From Hymenobacter sp. YIM 151858-1 (GTDB lineage: Bacteria; Bacteroidota; Bacteroidia; Cytophagales; Hymenobacteraceae): 64,000 nt of DNA. The stretch covers positions 3,720,001 through 3,784,000 of the forward strand of contig NZ_CP110136.1 in NCBI RefSeq assembly GCF_025979705.1, read 5' to 3'. The notes under the pieces are model-generated. The model was not told the origin of the DNA. It worked only from the letters and a program-made list of their open reading frames with translations, and did not search any database. Each line of letters begins with the position of its first letter. Positions within the stretch are counted from its first letter, which is position 1. The position numbers were made by a program, and so were the translations under genes. This document shows positions 35,982 through 44,892 of the stretch, piece by piece.

Positions 35982-36446
35982 ATGGCTACTCCCGATCAGT
36001 CCGACGATGTGCTGCAGGCGCTGGTAAGCGGCTTTGTAGGTTCGATAACATTAACACTGGTGCACCAGACGGCGCGCGAGCTAACCCCCGATGCCCCCCG
36101 CATGGATGTGCTGGGCATGCGTGGCCTGCGTAAGCTGCTGGCCGCGGCCGATGCACCCCAGCCCGACCACAAAACCCTGTACAACACTACCATGGCCGGC
36201 GACTTACTCGTGAACGGCCTCTACTACAGCCTGGTGGGCAGCGGCCGCGACGCCTGGATACGCGGCGCCGCCCTAGGTGTAGCCGCCGGGGTAGGAGGCG
36301 TGCTGCTGCCGGGCCCCATGGGCTTGGGTGATGGGCCTAGCAACCGCACCCCGCAAACCCAGCTGATGACGGTAGCGTGGTATACCCTGGGTGGTTTGGC
36401 GGCGGCTGGTATGTCGCGGCTGTGGAGCCGGCTGGGCAAGCGGTAA
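35982..36446 (+). CDS. Uncharacterised membrane protein
   Basis: A 154-residue protein. The N-terminal segment (LQALVSGFVGSITLTLVHQT) is hydrophobic, a soluble stretch with RMDVLGMRGLRKLLAAADAP follows, then two or three hydrophobic segments (WIRGAALGVAAGVGGVLLPG and VAWYTLGGLAAAGMSRLW). I do not recognise a family. ATG at 35982 fits a box-like ACTTTG 8 nt before it; the frame is open upstream to 35928 but through poor codons. Confidence 0.6.
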   Translation: MATPDQSDDVLQALVSGFVGSITLTLVHQTARELTPDAPRMDVLGMRGLRKLLAAADAPQPDHKTLYNTTMAGDLLVNGLYYSLVGSGRDAWIRGAALGVAAGVGGVLLPGPMGLGDGPSNRTPQTQLMTVAWYTLGGLAAAGMSRLWSRLGKR

Positions 36447-36524
36447 AATCGCGCAATGGTGAGGTGAGGTTTTGGTGAAAGTCGAAGCGCATACACATTT
36501 CACGATTTCACCACCCCGCCTCTC

Positions 36525-36532
36525 TACCTTTG
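36525..36532 (+). promoter_or_regulatory. -7 box of the fkbM gene, leaderless type
   Basis: TACCTTTG ends 7 nt before the ATG at 36540, so transcription should start at or next to the start codon. No -33 element is obvious. Confidence 0.5.
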
Positions 36533-36539
36533 CCCGGCA

Positions 36540-37310
36540 ATGAAAGCACTGCGCAAACTACTGGTTGGCACGTTGGGCTTTGAGCGCTACATCCGGCTGG
36601 CCAGCCACGTGTATTTGCGGCTGGTGGCACTGGGGTGGGGGCGTGCGAAGTACCCCGAGCTGTTTTTTCTGGAGAAGCTGGTAAAGCCCGGCTACGTGTG
36701 CCTCGATATCGGCGCGAACCTGGGATACTACTCCGTGGCGTTGTCGCGGTTGGTAGGGCCAAAAGGCAAGGTGCTGGCCGTGGAGCCCGTGCCGCTGTTT
36801 CAGCAGATTTGGCAAGACAACGTACGGCTGAGTGGCTACGACAACCTGCTGCTGCTGCCCTACGCCCTAGGTGGCCAGAACGCGATGGTGAAGATGGGCA
36901 CGCCTGCCCGCAACGGCCTGCTGCACCACGGCATGACCAAAGTAACCGACAGCAACCCCGGCGAGCAGTACGGCCAGTACTACGACGTGGAAATGCGCGT
37001 GCCCGACGAGCTACTGGCTGATTTCGACCGGCTCGACTTTATTAAGTGCGACGTAGAAGGCTTCGAGTACGAAGTATTTCGGCACATGCAGGATACGCTA
37101 CGGCGGCACCGGCCCGTTATTCAAACCGAGCTGAACGGCCTCGAAAACCGCCAGCGCGTGGCTAGCCTGCTGGCCGAATTGGGCTACCGGCCCTACGTGC
37201 TGGAAACCATGGGCGCCGCGCCGCAGTTAGTACCTTGCCCCGACGAGGTGCTGACGGCACCCGCCGACCGCGACTTTTACTTTCAACCCGACTACCCCGC
37301 TTCCCGCTGA
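36540..37310 (+). CDS. FkbM-family SAM-dependent methyltransferase
   Basis: A 256-residue class I methyltransferase. The SAM motif I is VCLDIGANLGYYSVALSRLV (~58-77), the acidic end of strand 2 is in KVLAVEPVPLFQ, and the catalytic-region segment is LDFIKCDVEGFEYEVFRHMQ, all typical of FkbM proteins, which usually O-methylate sugars or secondary metabolites. Acceptor unknown. Its stop overlaps the next ATG by one base, so the two genes are translationally coupled. Confidence 0.88.
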   Translation: MKALRKLLVGTLGFERYIRLASHVYLRLVALGWGRAKYPELFFLEKLVKPGYVCLDIGANLGYYSVALSRLVGPKGKVLAVEPVPLFQQIWQDNVRLSGYDNLLLLPYALGGQNAMVKMGTPARNGLLHHGMTKVTDSNPGEQYGQYYDVEMRVPDELLADFDRLDFIKCDVEGFEYEVFRHMQDTLRRHRPVIQTELNGLENRQRVASLLAELGYRPYVLETMGAAPQLVPCPDEVLTAPADRDFYFQPDYPASR

Positions 37311-37603
37311 TGTTCATCAAATTCCTGCTCATAACCTTTATTGTGTCGATGGTGCTGCGGCTGGTGATGCCTACGCTGCTGCGCTGGGCACTTGGTGCTT
37401 TCGTGAAGCGGCAGATGCGCAAAGGCGGCGTGGTGTTCGGGCCGGGTGGCAATCCGTTTGCGCCGCCCTCGCCTTCGGGCGGGCCCGGCCACAACACGCC
37501 CAACGGCCAGGTGCGCGTCGATTACGTGCCGCCAACGGGCAAGCGGCAGCCCGATACGAATTTCCGCGGCGGCGAGTACGTCGATTTCGAGGAAGTGAAA
37601 TAA
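37310..37603 (+). CDS. DUF4834-family small membrane-anchored protein
   Basis: A 97-residue protein: one N-terminal hydrophobic helix (FIKFLLITFIVSMVLRLVMP), a basic stretch, a Gly/Pro-rich linker, and the conserved C-terminus FRGGEYVDFEEVK typical of DUF4834 in Bacteroidota. Function unknown. Overlaps the fkbM stop (TGATG). A T-tailed terminator follows. Confidence 0.8.
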   Translation: MFIKFLLITFIVSMVLRLVMPTLLRWALGAFVKRQMRKGGVVFGPGGNPFAPPSPSGGPGHNTPNGQVRVDYVPPTGKRQPDTNFRGGEYVDFEEVK

Positions 37604-37624
37604 TCGGACTACCTTCGGGCTTCA

Positions 37625-37657
37625 AGCCCGGCTGGCGCCTGCCGGCCGGGCTTTTTT
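37625..37657 (+). terminator. Terminator after the DUF4834 gene
   Basis: Stem AGCCCGGC (37625-37632) with GCCGGGCT (37645-37652) and further internal pairing, then a run of T ending at 37657. Confidence 0.75.
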
Positions 37658-37742
37658 ATGCTTGTGGGGGTGGTGTGCCGCGCGCCCTGGGTGCTGTGGC
37701 CTGCCCCCTGCCTTACCGCCTACTTACTACCAGCTACCGTAC

Positions 37743-40316
37743 ATGCCCGCTGTCGAATCGCCCGCGCCAACAGCACCCTCGTGGGGCCGCCGTTTGCTGC
37801 CGCACCTGCTAGCCGTAGCCTTCCTGCTCGTGCTGGCCGTTCTGTATTTCTCGCCCATTGTGTTCGGGGGCAAAACCCTGGCCCAGCACGACATCGTGCA
37901 GTTCAATGGCAGTGCCCGCGAGGCGCTTACCTACCGGCAGCAAACTGGCCAGGAAGCCCTCTGGACGAATTCCATGTTCTCGGGCATGCCCACGTACCTG
38001 ATCAGTACCCGCTTTCCCGGCGACTTATCGGTGTACCTGAACTACGTGTTCACGGTGGGGCTGCCGGCGGTGGCGGCCAACCTGTTTGCCGCCCTGTTTT
38101 GCGGCTACCTGCTGTTTGCCTTTTTGGGCATGCGGCCGTTGGTAGCGCTGGTGGGCGCCATTGCGCTGGGTTTCACGAGCTACAACCTCATTATTCTGGC
38201 CGCGGGGCACAACTCCAAGTCGTACGCCCTGGCGTATGCGCCGCTGGTGCTGGCCGGCTTGCTGGTTACGTTCCGCCGGCAGCGGCTGCTTGGCGCGGCC
38301 TTGTTTGCCCTAGGTCTGACGATGAACATCCGGGCCAACCACCTGCAGATTACTTACTACCTGCTGCTGCTGGTGCTGGTGTTTGGGGTGGTGGAGCTGA
38401 TTTTTGCGGCGCGCGAAAAGCGCCTGCCCGATTTCTTCCAGCGTACGGCTCTGCTGGCGGTGGGTGCCCTGCTGGCCGTGGGCGTAAGCTTCGGCCGCCT
38501 CTACACCACGGCTACCTACACCAAGTACAGCATCCGGGGTAAATCGGAGCTGACGACGCCCGCACCTGCCGCTCCGGGCGAGCAAGCTGCCGCTCCCGCA
38601 GCCGATGGCGAAGGCGGCGGCCTCGACCGCGACTACGCCTTCAACTGGAGCTACGGCGTGGGCGAAACCATTACGCTGCTGATCCCCAACTACTACGGCG
38701 GCGCCTCGCAAGGCACACTCGACGACGACTCGAACACCGGCAAGGCCCTGACGGGCCTAGGTGTGCCGCCCGTGCAGCTCGAGCAGTACCTCGCGGGCAT
38801 GCCTACCTACTGGGGCGACCAGCCCATTACCAGCGGCCCCGTGTACATGGGCGCGGTGGTGTGCTTGCTGTTTGTGCTGGGCTTGTTTGTGGCCGACCGC
38901 CGCACGCGCGTTTGGCTGCTGGTGGGCACCATCCTGTCGATTCTGCTGGCCTGGGGCAAGAACTTCGCCACCTTCAACGACTTGATGTTCGACTACTTCC
39001 CGGGCTACAACAAGTTCCGGTCGGTGTCGATGGCGTTGGTAATTGCGCAGTTGGCCATGCCGCTGCTGGCCGTGCTGGCTCTGGCCCGCGTGCTACGCAA
39101 CCGCCCGGCTGCGGCGGCGCCGGCCGCCCACCCCAAGCTGCCCACCATGGCCGCTGCCGATAGCCCCGAAACCGCCGAGCTGCGCCGCAAGCTGCTGCTG
39201 GCCACGGGCATTACGGCCGGCATTTGCGTGCTGGCGTTCATCTTCGGCCTAGGTGCCGACTTTGCTTCGCCCATCGACAGCCAGCTGCAGCAGCAGGGTT
39301 TTCCGATTGATGCCTTGCGCCAAGACCGCGCTGCCCTCATGCGCGCCGATGTGCTCCGCTCGCTGTTCTTCATCGTGGCTACGGCCGGGGTGCTGTGGTT
39401 CTACCTGAACCGCAAGCTGACCATGACGGTAGCCGCTGGCATTGTAGCCCTGCTCACGCTCATCGACCTGTGGGCCGTGGATAAGCGTTACCTGGGCGAA
39501 AGCAGCTTCCAGAACGAAACCGTAGCGCAGCAGTTTGTGCCCTCGCGCGCCGATTCGCAAATCCTTGCCGACCCCACGCTGCACTACCGCGTGCTCAACC
39601 TCAGCAACCCCTTCAACGAGGCCCAAACTTCGTACTTCCACAAGAGCATCGGGGGCTACCACGGCGCCAAGCTGCGCCGGTACCAGGACCTGATCGAGCG
39701 GCAGATTTCGCAGAACAACCCGCGCATCCTGAGCATGCTCAACGCGCGCTACGTCATCACGCAGGATCAGCAGGGGCAGCCCGTGGCCCAGCGCAACCCC
39801 GGTGCCCTCGGCAACGCGTGGTTTGTAAGCACCATTCAGCCGGTGCAGAACGCCGACCAGGAAATGGCCGCGCTCAGCAACTTCGACCCCGTGAACACGG
39901 CCATTGTTGATGTAAGCAAGTTTCCGCAGAACAAAACCAGCTACAACGCCGCGGGCTCCAGCATCACGCTTACCAACTACTCGCCCAACGAGCTGAAGTA
40001 CAGCGTGAATGCCGCGCAAGAAGGCTTCGTGGTGTTCTCCGAAATCTACTACCCCGAAGGTTGGAACGCCTACCTCGACGGCAAGCCCGTGCCGCACGTG
40101 CGGGCCAACTACGTGCTGCGCGCCATGCAAGTGCCCGCCGGCCAACACACCCTCGAGTTTAAGTTCGAGCCGAAGGAGTACGCCATTGGCAACACGGTGT
40201 CGCTGGTGTCGTCGCTGCTGTTGTTTGGGGTGCTGATTGGGGCCGTGGTGTACGCCGTGCGCCGCAAGCCCACGCCCGAGCCCGAAGCTGCGCGCGACGA
40301 GCTAATTGCCGCATAG
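37743..40316 (+). CDS. YfhO-family multi-pass membrane protein
   Basis: An 857-residue inner-membrane protein with some 12-13 hydrophobic segments and a C-terminal periplasmic beta domain (~600-820, including VVFSEIYYPEGWNAYLDGKP). It resembles the GT-C-like YfhO family. The first periplasmic loop has LAQHDIVQFNGSAREALTYR, with the Asp pattern that serves as catalytic base in GT-C enzymes, and the motif GFTSYNLIILAAGHNSKSYA is typical of the Bacteroidota members. Likely role: transfer of sugars from lipid-linked donors to envelope polymers. Four CCTAGG-type Leu-Gly sites lie near or inside it. Confidence 0.85.
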   Translation: MPAVESPAPTAPSWGRRLLPHLLAVAFLLVLAVLYFSPIVFGGKTLAQHDIVQFNGSAREALTYRQQTGQEALWTNSMFSGMPTYLISTRFPGDLSVYLNYVFTVGLPAVAANLFAALFCGYLLFAFLGMRPLVALVGAIALGFTSYNLIILAAGHNSKSYALAYAPLVLAGLLVTFRRQRLLGAALFALGLTMNIRANHLQITYYLLLLVLVFGVVELIFAAREKRLPDFFQRTALLAVGALLAVGVSFGRLYTTATYTKYSIRGKSELTTPAPAAPGEQAAAPAADGEGGGLDRDYAFNWSYGVGETITLLIPNYYGGASQGTLDDDSNTGKALTGLGVPPVQLEQYLAGMPTYWGDQPITSGPVYMGAVVCLLFVLGLFVADRRTRVWLLVGTILSILLAWGKNFATFNDLMFDYFPGYNKFRSVSMALVIAQLAMPLLAVLALARVLRNRPAAAAPAAHPKLPTMAAADSPETAELRRKLLLATGITAGICVLAFIFGLGADFASPIDSQLQQQGFPIDALRQDRAALMRADVLRSLFFIVATAGVLWFYLNRKLTMTVAAGIVALLTLIDLWAVDKRYLGESSFQNETVAQQFVPSRADSQILADPTLHYRVLNLSNPFNEAQTSYFHKSIGGYHGAKLRRYQDLIERQISQNNPRILSMLNARYVITQDQQGQPVAQRNPGALGNAWFVSTIQPVQNADQEMAALSNFDPVNTAIVDVSKFPQNKTSYNAAGSSITLTNYSPNELKYSVNAAQEGFVVFSEIYYPEGWNAYLDGKPVPHVRANYVLRAMQVPAGQHTLEFKFEPKEYAIGNTVSLVSSLLLFGVLIGAVVYAVRRKPTPEPEAARDELIAA

Positions 40317-40338
40317 GTAACGCCAGCGCATACAGCGA

Positions 40339-40371
40339 ACTGCCACTGTTCCGGCCCGGAGCAGTGGCAGT
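40339..40371 (+). terminator. Terminator after the yfhO-like gene
   Basis: Perfect 10-bp stem ACTGCCACTG (40339-40348) with 40362-40371, followed by GTTGTTTTC. Confidence 0.65.
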
Positions 40372-40433
40372 GTTGTTTTCAGCCAGCACGTGGCGGCCCT
40401 AGGTCGGCGGCTTGTGTTTCCTTTGCAGGAGCT

Positions 40434-41366
40434 ATGCCCCAGCCAGCACCGCCCATTCTGCTCGATTTGCCCGAGGCCGTTGCCGAGCGGCGCGGCGTGC
40501 GCCTGCGCCTGCTGCGCGACGATCTGCTGCACCCGGAGCTGCCGGGCAACAAGTGGCGCAAGCTCAAGTACAACCTGCTCGAGGCGCGGCACCTAGGGCA
40601 TAGCACGCTGCTTACGTTTGGCGGCGCGTACTCCAACCACCTGGCCGCAGTGGCCGCGGCCGGTCGGCTGCAAGGCTTCGGTACCATTGGCGTGGTTCGC
40701 GGCGAGGCCGCCCCCGAGCTTAGCCCCACGCTGCAGCAGTGCCAGGCCGATGGCATGCGGCTGCACTTCATCAGCCGCGAGGCGTACCGGCAGCGGCACG
40801 ATGCTGCCTGGGTTGCCGAGCTAGTGGCGCACCTAGGGCCAGCCTACGTAGTGCCCGAAGGCGGCACCAACACGTTGGCCTTACGCGGTTGCGCCGAGCT
40901 GGTAACGGAGCTCGATGCTGCCCAAGAAGCTTTCGACACCTTGGCCCTGGCCTGCGGCACCGGCGGTACGCTGGCCGGCTTGCTCGTGGGCCTGGGCGGG
41001 CAGCGGAAGGCCCTAGGCGTGGCAGCCCTAAAGGGCGCCGATTTCCTGCGCGACGATGTCAACAACCTTACCCAGGTGGCAGTGGGGGAAGAGTTCAGCA
41101 ACTGGCATCTGCATACGACGGCGCACTTCGGAGGCTACGCCAAGTATTCCGAGCCGCTGCTGGCCTTTATCCATAGCTTCTACCAACGCCACCACGTAGT
41201 GCTCGACCCGGTGTATACAGGCAAGCTGCTTTACGGCGTGTTGCAACTGATTGAGGAAGGCTACTTTGCCGCGGGCAGTACCGTGGTAGCCGTGCATACC
41301 GGCGGCCTGCAGGGTTGGGCCGGGTTTCAGCAGCGCTTCGGCGTGCGGGCGCCGGGTTCCGTATAG
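40434..41366 (+). CDS. PLP-dependent ACC deaminase / D-cysteine desulfhydrase family
   Basis: A 310-residue fold-type II PLP enzyme. The PLP lysine lies in the family motif GNKWRKLKYNLLEARHLG, the pyridoxal-contacting segment is LTFGGAYSNHLAAVAAAGRL, and the phosphate-binding Gly loop is LALACGTGGTLAGLLVG. Members act on 1-aminocyclopropane-1-carboxylate or D-cysteine; the substrate here cannot be told by eye. Three CCTAGG copies lie in this gene (40592, 40832, 41012), all read as Leu-Gly. Confidence 0.88.
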   Translation: MPQPAPPILLDLPEAVAERRGVRLRLLRDDLLHPELPGNKWRKLKYNLLEARHLGHSTLLTFGGAYSNHLAAVAAAGRLQGFGTIGVVRGEAAPELSPTLQQCQADGMRLHFISREAYRQRHDAAWVAELVAHLGPAYVVPEGGTNTLALRGCAELVTELDAAQEAFDTLALACGTGGTLAGLLVGLGGQRKALGVAALKGADFLRDDVNNLTQVAVGEEFSNWHLHTTAHFGGYAKYSEPLLAFIHSFYQRHHVVLDPVYTGKLLYGVLQLIEEGYFAAGSTVVAVHTGGLQGWAGFQQRFGVRAPGSV

Positions 41367-41398
41367 CCTGGTATTGTCGACCTCGTTCCTCAACGCTC

Positions 41399-42028
41399 AT
41401 GATGCTTTTGCTGCGGCGCTTGGTGCCTTTGCTGTTTTTGGTTGCGCTGGGTTGGTTTCTGTGGAAGAAAGTAGCCCCGAGCCTGCGCGACCTGAACCCA
41501 TTGGTGGAGCCCGCGCCGCGCGTAACCGTAACGCACAACACCGTGCTCGAGAAGATCGAGGGCTTGGGTAAGCTGGAGCTGGTGCGCTACCGCTTTAAGG
41601 ATGTGGTGGAGTACCGCAAAAGCACCTACCGTTTTCTGCCCGATGCCAAAGTGGCCCTTATTGTGGCCGGCGAGGCCATCGGCTGCGTTGATCTGCGTAA
41701 GGTAGGCGCGTTGGATGTGGTGTTCGAAGGCGACTCGGTGGTGCGCGTGGCCTTGCCTGCGCCCGAGCTGTGCACCTGGCGCATCGACCACTCCCAAAGC
41801 CGCGTGTACGATACCGAAAATGCTCTGCTGCAAGATGCCGCGCTGGTTGACGAGGGCTACAAGTACGCCGAGCAGAACGTGCGCCGCGCCGCGTTGCAGT
41901 CGGGCATTTTGGCGCAAACCCAGCAAAACGCCGAGCAGATTTTGCGGCCCATGCTCGAAACCCTCACCGGCCGCCGCGTGGTGCTAACCCAGCAAACCGC
42001 ACCGCCGCAACGTGGGCGGCTGCAGTAG
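41399..42028 (+). CDS. DUF4230-family membrane-anchored protein
   Basis: A 209-residue protein. One N-terminal membrane helix (LLRRLVPLLFLVALGWFLW), then a soluble domain with the DUF4230 pattern: a strand-rich half (KLELVRYRFKDVVEYRKS, ALIVAGEAIGCVDLRKVGA) and a helical C-terminus (AALQSGILAQTQQNAEQILR). It probably faces the periplasm. Function unknown. Two adjacent ATGs at 41399 and 41402. Confidence 0.8.
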   Translation: MMLLLRRLVPLLFLVALGWFLWKKVAPSLRDLNPLVEPAPRVTVTHNTVLEKIEGLGKLELVRYRFKDVVEYRKSTYRFLPDAKVALIVAGEAIGCVDLRKVGALDVVFEGDSVVRVALPAPELCTWRIDHSQSRVYDTENALLQDAALVDEGYKYAEQNVRRAALQSGILAQTQQNAEQILRPMLETLTGRRVVLTQQTAPPQRGRLQ

Positions 42029-42159
42029 CTCAACCGCTTATTGGTTTGTGATTGATAAGCTAACTAGCTGTATCACATTATTATGCGAGCCTGAAAAGTG
42101 GCATCGGGCAATTGGGCGCTGTAGCTTTAGGTAGTCACCCGCCTAACCTCTTATCAGCT

Positions 42160-42690
42160 ATGGAAACCAAAGCCCCCACCGTTGCGCAACTCTTCTCCAC
42201 CGACACGGACTGGCAAACGCCACTCATGCCCACCGGGGTGCCGTTTGTGGGCCGCACTGCCACCGCCGAAACCTGGGAGTTTGCCGGCATCTGCGCAAAG
42301 CCCTTGGCTACCTCGCGCGAAACCCACGGCGAGTTTGCCCTGCTCGATGTAACTATGCAGCGCTGTATGGATTTGCCCCCGCACCTGCACCACAACGAAT
42401 CGGAAACGTTTTACCTGCTCGAAGGCGCCATGCGCTTCGAAGTAGGCAACGAGGTGATTGAGGCCGGCCCCGGCGACGCCGTGCACCTGCCGCGCGGCTT
42501 GCGCCACGCCTGCCACGTAGTATCGGGCCAGGCGCGGGCGCTGCTGCTGATTACGCCCGGTGGCGGCGAGCAGTACTACCGCGAGCTATCCAAGCCCGAG
42601 CGCGGCATGATTGCGCCCGGCCTTCGGGCCACCCCCGACCGCGCCACGCTGCAAGCCGCAGCCAGCAAGTTTGGCGTGCAGCAGTTTTAG
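42160..42690 (+). CDS. Cupin-domain protein
   Basis: A 176-residue protein with one cupin_2 barrel. Cupin motif 1 is LPPHLHHNESETFYLLEGAM (metal ligands H, H, E), and motif 2 is DAVHLPRGLRHACHV (third His). The N-terminal ~55 residues are less conserved. It could be a dioxygenase, isomerase or sugar-binding protein; nothing nearby gives the substrate. ATG at 42160 gives METKAPTVAQLF. Confidence 0.85.
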   Translation: METKAPTVAQLFSTDTDWQTPLMPTGVPFVGRTATAETWEFAGICAKPLATSRETHGEFALLDVTMQRCMDLPPHLHHNESETFYLLEGAMRFEVGNEVIEAGPGDAVHLPRGLRHACHVVSGQARALLLITPGGGEQYYRELSKPERGMIAPGLRATPDRATLQAAASKFGVQQF

Positions 42691-42717
42691 GCGCAGCATA
42701 GCATTGGTATCAACGCC

Positions 42718-42761
42718 CGCGAGCCGCGCCGGCGCACACGTGTGCGCCGGCGCGGCTCGCG
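42718..42761. repeat. Perfect 44-nt GC palindrome
   Basis: Arms of 22 bp with no loop, centred on ACACGTGT and made almost only of G and C (GAGCCGCGCCGGCGCACAC on the left). It lies 28 nt after the cupin stop and 22 nt before the end of the next (minus) gene. It may act as a bidirectional terminator, but it has no T-run. Confidence 0.7.
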
Positions 42762-42782
42762 CGTGTTAGCAACCTAGGGCAG

Positions 42783-42953
42783 CTAGCCGGCTGCTACCTT
42801 CTTGCGTTTTTTTCTCTTGCCGGCGAGTTCCGTAAACAGATTCGAGAGCACGCCGGTAACCACGCCCACAATTACTTCGGGGCCTTCTTTGCGGAGCAGG
42901 CGGCGCACTTCTTTGCGCAGCACTTTTAGCGCTTTTTTGCGGAGCTTAGCCAT
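42783..42953 (-). CDS. Small basic protein, function unknown
   Basis: A 56-residue Lys/Arg-rich protein: basic helix (KLRKKALKVLRKEVRRLLRK), a short hydrophobic segment (EVIVGVVTGVLSNLFTELAG) and a basic tail (KRKKRKKVAAG). The layout suggests a membrane- or nucleic-acid-associated peptide. It is not recognised. An ATG at 42980 would add nine residues. Confidence 0.5.
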   Translation of the reverse strand: MAKLRKKALKVLRKEVRRLLRKEGPEVIVGVVTGVLSNLFTELAGKRKKRKKVAAG

Positions 42954-43074
42954 AGGAGCAGCGGGGTAGAGGTACAGCAAGCCACTGCCGTAACCTAGGA
43001 GAGCTAGGTAGCAGCGGCTTTACCGGGGTATACGGCCGGGCTGGTGCTTTGGCTGATGCGCTGCACTGGTGCCG

Positions 43075-43566
43075 CTAGTCGTCGGCCAGTACTTCACCTA
43101 GGGCGTCCTGAATCAGGTCGGACTCGTAGCCTTTCTGGGTAGCGTAAGCCATCAGCTTTTGCCGGCGCTTCAGCGGGTGGCTTTCCTTTTCGAGCGCGTT
43201 CTTCTTCTCGAGCAGCTCGCGCAGGTTCTGGTAGTACTCGTCGCCGTCGATTTCGCTCATGCCGGCTTTGATGCAGAACTCCGAAATGTGGCGCTGCTTC
43301 AGCTCGAGCCGAATGCGGCGGCGGCCCCATTTCTTGAGGCGGTACTTGCCGCGCACAAACGAGCGGGCAAAGCGCTCCTCGTCGAGCAGCTTTTCGCGTA
43401 CCAACCGGATGATGATTTCGCCGGCCTCCTCTTCGTCGAGGCCGTAGCTGCGCAGCTTGTCCTCTACCTCGCGGTGGCTGCGCTCCTGATAGGCGCAGTA
43501 CGCGGCTATTTTCTGCAGGGCCTCGCCGGGCGTGTAGGTTTTGCGTTTGCGCGAAGCGTCTTCCAT
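43075..43566 (-). CDS. recX: Regulatory protein RecX
   Basis: A 163-residue helical-repeat protein that modulates RecA filaments. Family motifs are ALQKIAAYCAYQERSHREVE, KLRSYGLDEEEAGEIIIRLV, then KLLDEERFARSFVRGKYRLK and KWGRRRIRLELKQRHIS. recA is not adjacent. Its 3' end includes a CCTAGG (43097) read as DALGE. Confidence 0.93.
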   Translation of the reverse strand: MEDASRKRKTYTPGEALQKIAAYCAYQERSHREVEDKLRSYGLDEEEAGEIIIRLVREKLLDEERFARSFVRGKYRLKKWGRRRIRLELKQRHISEFCIKAGMSEIDGDEYYQNLRELLEKKNALEKESHPLKRRQKLMAYATQKGYESDLIQDALGEVLADD

Positions 43567-43908
43567 TACTCAAGCAAAATAAGCAGGCAGGTGCCTTGCC
43601 CTAGGTGCGCTTACGTACAATGCCCGGGGCAGGCTGCAACCCTAGGTGCGCGGTAGGCTTTTGGCCAAGCCGGGCAAAAAAACAGCCGCCGCCCAGGAGG
43701 CGGCGGCTGTTCGCTCACATAAACAAGTTGAATCCAAAAACTGAAACCAAAAAGGAAGGCAAAGGTTCTTCGATTCAGCTGGGGCAAGATAGCACGTTTT
43801 GCCCACATTACGCACAATATTAAGCAATTAAAATACCCGAATAGTGCCTATTTCGTACTCCGCCGATTTGCACAGACCTTTGCGGCCTTTCTCTTTTTTC
43901 TTGGCGCT
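43567..43908. other. Intergenic region with direct CCTAGG repeats and hairpin
   Basis: 342 nt between recX (-) and an EamA gene (+). It holds two direct copies of CCCTAGGTGCGC (43599-43610 and 43640-43651), a hairpin at 43681-43711, and an AT-rich stretch (43800-43880) that probably carries promoters. No convincing coding frame. Confidence 0.6.
43681..43788 (-). ncRNA. Candidate small RNA on the minus strand
   Basis: The hairpin at 43681-43711 (13-bp perfect stem) is followed by a T7 run only when read on the minus strand, yet no minus gene lies upstream of it. A promoter-like box (minus-strand TATCTTGC, 43784-43791) and a TTG at 43815-43817 sit about 75 nt upstream. Together they would make a transcript of roughly 100 nt. 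The box deviates from TAnnTTTG and no known RNA family was recognised. Confidence 0.25.
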
Positions 43909-44811
43909 ATGCTATTAAGTCGCGGGGCCCGGTACATGCTTGTTTCCACGCTTTGCTTTGCGCTGATGAACGTGTGCGTGAAGCTGCTGAAGCACTTGCC
44001 GGCTATGGAAATTATCCTGTTTCGGTCGGCTATGTCGGTGTTGCTGAGCTACCTAACGCTGCGGGCCCTGCGCATCCGGCCGTGGGGCTCCAACCACTTC
44101 TTCCTGATAGCCCGCGGCACCACCGGCGCCATGGCCCTGATGCTGTACTTTTTCACGTTGCAGCGCATGCCCTTGGCCACCGCCGTAACGGTGCAATACC
44201 TGGCGCCCATCTTCACGGCCATCATCGGCATCTTCGTAGTAAAGGAGCGGGTGCTGCCCTGGCAGTGGGCGTTTTTCCTGCTCTCGTTTGCGGGCGTTAT
44301 CTGGGCCGAAGGCGTGGATACCCGCGTGGAGCCCATGTGGTTAGGGTTGGGCGTGCTGTCGGCGGTGTTTTCGGGGTTCAGCTACAACTCCATCCGCCGG
44401 CTCAAGGGCAAAGAGCACCCGCTGGTAATAGTGTTTTACTTTCCGATGGTGGCGTTGCCCATCTCGGCTGCCTTTTGCCTGTTCAACTGGCAAACGCCGC
44501 AAGGGCTCGATTGGCTGTGGCTGCTACTGACCGGGGTGCTTACCCAAGGCGCGCAGGTGTACATGACGAAAGCCTACCAGGCCGAGCGCCTCGCCAGCGT
44601 AGCCAACCTCAACTACATCGGTATTCTGTACGCCCTAGGTCTCGGCTACGTGTTCTTCGGCGAGGCCTTTCCGCCGGGCGCCTACGTGGGCATGGCGTTG
44701 GTGCTGGCCGGCGTGCTGCTGAACTCGTGGTACCTGGCCCGGCACGCCCGGCGCACGCAGGCGCCCACGCCCGAGCCCGATGCCGTGGAGGGCGAAGCCG
44801 TGCGCGGGTAG
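43909..44811 (+). CDS. EamA/DMT-family transporter
   Basis: A 300-residue inner-membrane protein with ten predicted helices in two EamA repeats (~10-140 and ~150-285). It starts SRGARYMLVSTLCFALMNVC; the end of repeat 1 is TAVTVQYLAPIFTAIIGIFV and of repeat 2 is ASVANLNYIGILYALGLGYV. Drug/metabolite exporters of this kind cannot be given a substrate from sequence. A hydrophilic tail follows the last helix. Confidence 0.88.
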   Translation: MLLSRGARYMLVSTLCFALMNVCVKLLKHLPAMEIILFRSAMSVLLSYLTLRALRIRPWGSNHFFLIARGTTGAMALMLYFFTLQRMPLATAVTVQYLAPIFTAIIGIFVVKERVLPWQWAFFLLSFAGVIWAEGVDTRVEPMWLGLGVLSAVFSGFSYNSIRRLKGKEHPLVIVFYFPMVALPISAAFCLFNWQTPQGLDWLWLLLTGVLTQGAQVYMTKAYQAERLASVANLNYIGILYALGLGYVFFGEAFPPGAYVGMALVLAGVLLNSWYLARHARRTQAPTPEPDAVEGEAVRG

Positions 44812-44892
44812 GCCAAAATTTGCTGACCCAGGCAACGCCGCTACTGCCGCGGCACTCTTAGCTGTATCTTCCCCGCCGAAGAGAAGAGCATT

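Noticed and set aside
36241-36446. Transporter annotation for the membrane protein at 35982-36446
   Set aside because: It has too few helices and no recognisable transporter motif.
43075-43102. Frameshift at the end of recX because of the CCTAGG copy
   Set aside because: The frame runs through normally as DALGEVLADD and stop; length matches the family.
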